Source of the DNA: Crocodylus rhombifer
Lineage: Eukaryota > Chordata > Crocodylia > Crocodylidae
Length of the DNA: 64,000 bases
Direction: 5' to 3'
Assembly: GCA_038503035.1 (NCBI GenBank)
Contig: JAVSML010025531.1
Location: 310,001-374,000 of the forward strand
The notes beneath the pieces are model-generated. The model was not told the origin of the DNA. It searched no databases and saw only the letters and a program-made list of their open reading frames with translations. Shown here piece by piece: positions 61,831 through 64,000 of the stretch; position 1 is the first letter of the stretch; each line of letters starts with the position of its first letter. Both the position numbers and the translations under genes were made by a program.

Positions 61831-61847
61831 TTTATGTCTTTTTTTAG
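61831..61847 (+). promoter_or_regulatory. Splice acceptor of the ZNF385 exon
   Basis: A T-rich run (TGTCTTTTTTTAG) ends in AG directly before the reading frame becomes ZNF385-like. Upstream codons in the same frame (from 61796) resemble nothing known, so the protein similarity starts at the AG. Confidence 0.8.
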
Positions 61848-62126
61848 AAAATATGAAGAAGCCCTGGGGCTCTGATTTACCACATGACAATCATCCGTAT
61901 AACCCAGACTTAACATGTGCACCAGACAGAGAAAGTGAGACAGAATTAACACCTGATGACAGTGAGGAAAAAAAAGAGAGGGAGAAAAAACACACCAATT
62001 TCACTTTGTGTAATGTTTGCAACATTCAGCTGAATTCTGCTGCCCAAGCACAAATCCACTATAATGGCAAGTCACATCAGAAGAGATTAAAGCAGCTCAG
62101 CAATGGAAATCTTAAAAATGATAATG
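61848..62126 (+). CDS. ZNF385D: ZNF385-family zinc-finger protein exon (probably ZNF385D)
   Basis: Only host coding exon recognised. ZNF385 proteins are nuclear, with several matrin/U1-type C2H2 fingers that bind nucleic acid, often RNA or structured DNA; this exon supplies one finger. Counting from the ATG at 61853, residues 1-25 are polar, 26-46 form a highly charged acidic/basic linker, and 53-75 form the finger: Cys53, Cys56, His69, His75 (C-x2-C-x12-H-x5-H). The core CNVCNIQLNSAAQAQ and the following GKSHQKRLKQL are typical of the first finger of ZNF385B/D. A pyrimidine-rich acceptor ends at 61847 and a GTAAGC donor begins at 62127. The interval is 279 bp, phase 1 at both ends, so skipping it keeps frame. 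The ATG could be an internal Met or the start of an isoform. Family is confident. The D assignment over B rests on remembered first-finger differences and the very long flanking introns. The remaining exons lie outside the window. Confidence 0.85.
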
Positions 62127-62132
62127 GTAAGC
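62124..62132 (+). promoter_or_regulatory. Splice donor of the ZNF385 exon
   Basis: ATG|GTAAGC fits a strong vertebrate donor. The frame meets a stop three codons later, in line with the exon ending at 62126. Confidence 0.8.
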
Positions 62133-62478
62133 TTTAAAAATATCTCTCCTTTGGCTCATGTGTTGTTTGCGCATTTCTTTTCTTTGTACATGCAGATGTA
62201 TATTCCAATCTCTTTAAAAAGTTGGTTCTTCACCATTTTAAGGTCATTTTGGAAAATGTCATGCAAAACTGTTTGACATATCAGCCTTCTTCAGCACATT
62301 TTTAAAAGTATCCCTTGTTTAATTATTCACATATTTGATTCCCTCTGCCAATACAAAATGGATTACATGCCACAAGATTGATGTCCTATGTGTGTAACAC
62401 TATGGCATTAATATGTTTCTTGGTAAGTTAAAATTCATTTCTTTTTTTGGTAAATACTGGATTAAAATAAACACTAGG
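62133..62478. other. Intron sequence after the exon
   Basis: Follows the donor. No repeat recognised. Confidence 0.6.
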
Positions 62479-63469
62479 AGCTGGGATCCTGGTTTTGTGT
62501 TTAGAAATTATAAATTCTCTGATAAAAAGCCAAAAATCTCTGATTAAAAAAACCCAAATCCATCTTTTTTCTGTGATTAAAATGAAAATGCCACTATGTG
62601 TAGAAGTATCAATTTAACACAATAGTTTATTGATATATTTACAATTTTAAAACAGTTTGGAAGCCTACCAGTGCTTCAATCATTATAATAAAATAAATTC
62701 TAAATACCTATATATTTTGGCATTTGATTTTTTTTGTATTTATTTTTATTATTATTATTTTTATTGTGGAAAATCAGAGCTCCCCCTGCCTCCTTCGCTC
62801 ACCAGGATGGAGGCTCAGCTGTCTCCGCCACTGCTTTGTGGTGCTGAGCAGCACTACTATGGTAGTGCCCTGCCCCTGCCCAAGCAATTGCTCCTCACTC
62901 CCAAGCCCCTTGGCCCTGCCAGTGCCCCATACTCCCAACCCACAGTTTCCTGCTCCCCTGGTGCCCCTCACTCCCAGGCCACAGCCCTTCTAGCCCTGGT
63001 GCCCCTCACTCCAGCCACTCCATCCCAGCGAGCACAGGCGCTGGCTCTGGTGCTGCTGGCCCAACCATGCAGCTCCCTGCCACTCCTGAAGGGCAGGCAC
63101 CTTCCCCCACCCTGCTGTCATGCTGCAGACCTAGCGCCTGGACACCTTCCCCCAGCACCAGCCCTTGCACACCCATTCCCTCCACACACACCCCTGCCAC
63201 ACACAGACTCACATACTGTCCCCTGGCCAGTCCCCAAGCCCTGGCCCTCCAACCCTGGCTGCATGTCAGTCACATTTGTGTGCACATGAAGATGCATGGC
63301 ACACCCCCCTGCCTCCAACCTCCCTCCCCCCACTCCCTCCAGCCCCAAGCAGCTCCTTTAAAGAGGAGAATCTTTGTTTTTCTTCTTTAAAATAGAAAAT
63401 CTATTTTTTTTCCTTCAAGTGAGAAAATCTACGTTTTTCCACAGCAACCAGAAAACCTGGATCCCTGGT
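62479..63469. mobile_element. Putative hAT-like element with GC-rich core
   Basis: Left end AGCTGGGATCCTGGTTTTG and the complement of the right end, ACCAGGGATCCAGGTTTTC, agree strongly. Subterminal parts are full of AAAATCT/AGATTTT words in opposite orientation. Between lies a C-rich core (62780-63350) that yields a 210-codon Pro/Leu-rich open frame without domains. Flanks ACACTAGG/TCATTAGA agree at 5 of 8, so the insertion appears old. Confidence 0.55.
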
Positions 63470-64000
63470 CATTAGAAAGCACTTAGGTATCTTAAGTGCA
63501 ATTTGGACGTAAGTCTTTAAGTGGTATCCAAAACTCTGTTCTGAAGCATTAGTTTTCACCTTCATTTAAATGCCCAAATTTCTCCTACTGGACAGGGCCA
63601 GAAGCTTAACCATTTTGGCTAAGCTGAGTGTCTTCCTTACGTGAGGTGTAAGGCAGTGCAAAATGTGGCTATATGCTGGTGTTTGTTTATATTGTAGTAC
63701 CCCAGGGGACCATGTTGTATGACTGGATCTTCTGTTTATATAGCTAGGAGGAACTTGTAATTTAATGTTTATTTTTCAAACACCCTACCACCTTGAGTCC
63801 CTATGAGGTAAAGCTCCAGTGGTCTACATTGATAACAGTGGGACTCTATGTGGGTGCACCTCTCTATATGGTATGTGTTGCCAAATTGAAGCCCTGATAT
63901 CATGTATATGCAGTAATGATGGGAAAAACTATTTCTTCAAAGGAAATTAATATCTTAACATATTCTGTACTGTGAGTTAATTCAGGAATTAGTTCACCAT
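63470..64000. other. Intron sequence to the window end
   Basis: AT-rich, nothing recognised. Confidence 0.55.

Noticed and set aside
62657..63289. 210-codon Pro/Leu-rich frame after the exon
   Set aside because: Lies in the C-rich core of a TIR element. Its start is AT-rich intron sequence, and other phases are open too.

Overview
The window looks like vertebrate chromosomal DNA, most probably from a reptile and quite possibly a crocodilian. It is AT-rich and gene-poor, and it is filled with decayed CR1-type LINEs and short non-autonomous DNA transposons, most of them hAT-like with 8-bp target-site duplications. It also holds LTR-element copies and likely Penelope-type remnants. The organism is inferred from this repeat mixture; nothing here is diagnostic of a species.

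Only one stretch can be supported as host protein-coding sequence: an exon at 61848-62126 on the + strand. It encodes an acidic linker followed by a C-x2-C-x12-H-x5-H zinc finger of the ZNF385 family, probably ZNF385D. It has an acceptor and donor splice site, and if internal it is a phase 1-1 exon of 279 bp. No second exon was recognised, so the other ~62 kb upstream is best read as one long intron or as 5' flank, and the last ~1.9 kb as the following intron.

Layout. 1-9.8 kb: mostly unannotatable AT-rich DNA with a hAT end (1912) and a palindromic hAT element with a perfect 8-bp duplication (3161-3771). 9.9-11.3 kb: a GC-rich LTR-type element on the minus strand with an internal minisatellite and a 10-N gap. 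11.5-15.3 kb: small DNA elements and a CR1 piece. 16.2-17.45 kb: minus-strand CR1 with a 213-codon reverse-transcriptase reading frame. 22.4-28 kb: several CR1 copies and a TIR element. 29.7-30.3 kb: second copy of the palindromic hAT family. 31.3-31.9 kb: old CR1. 35.6-35.9 kb: hAT with a perfect duplication. 38.7-40.3 kb: a complete LTR-type copy (5-bp duplication, 58-bp minisatellite) of the same family as the 9.9-kb element but inverted relative to it, followed by a Penelope-like remnant with two head-to-head hammerhead-like cores. 42.4-43.8 kb: GC-rich DNA and a long hairpin. 45.8-46.8 kb: a ~1-kb hAT-like element. 47.1-51 kb: a CR1 cluster invaded by two hAT-like elements, one carrying its own piece of CR1. 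54.9-56.8 kb: a pogo/Tigger-like element split by a minus-strand CR1. 62.5-63.5 kb: a TIR element with a GC-rich core in the intron after the exon.

All CR1 copies carry frameshifts, stops or truncations, and no autonomous element appears intact. I found no operon-like structure, CRISPR array, tRNA or rRNA. The most unusual items are the hammerhead-like inverted junctions, the hAT element that contains CR1 sequence, and the inverted pair of LTR copies with different internal minisatellites.
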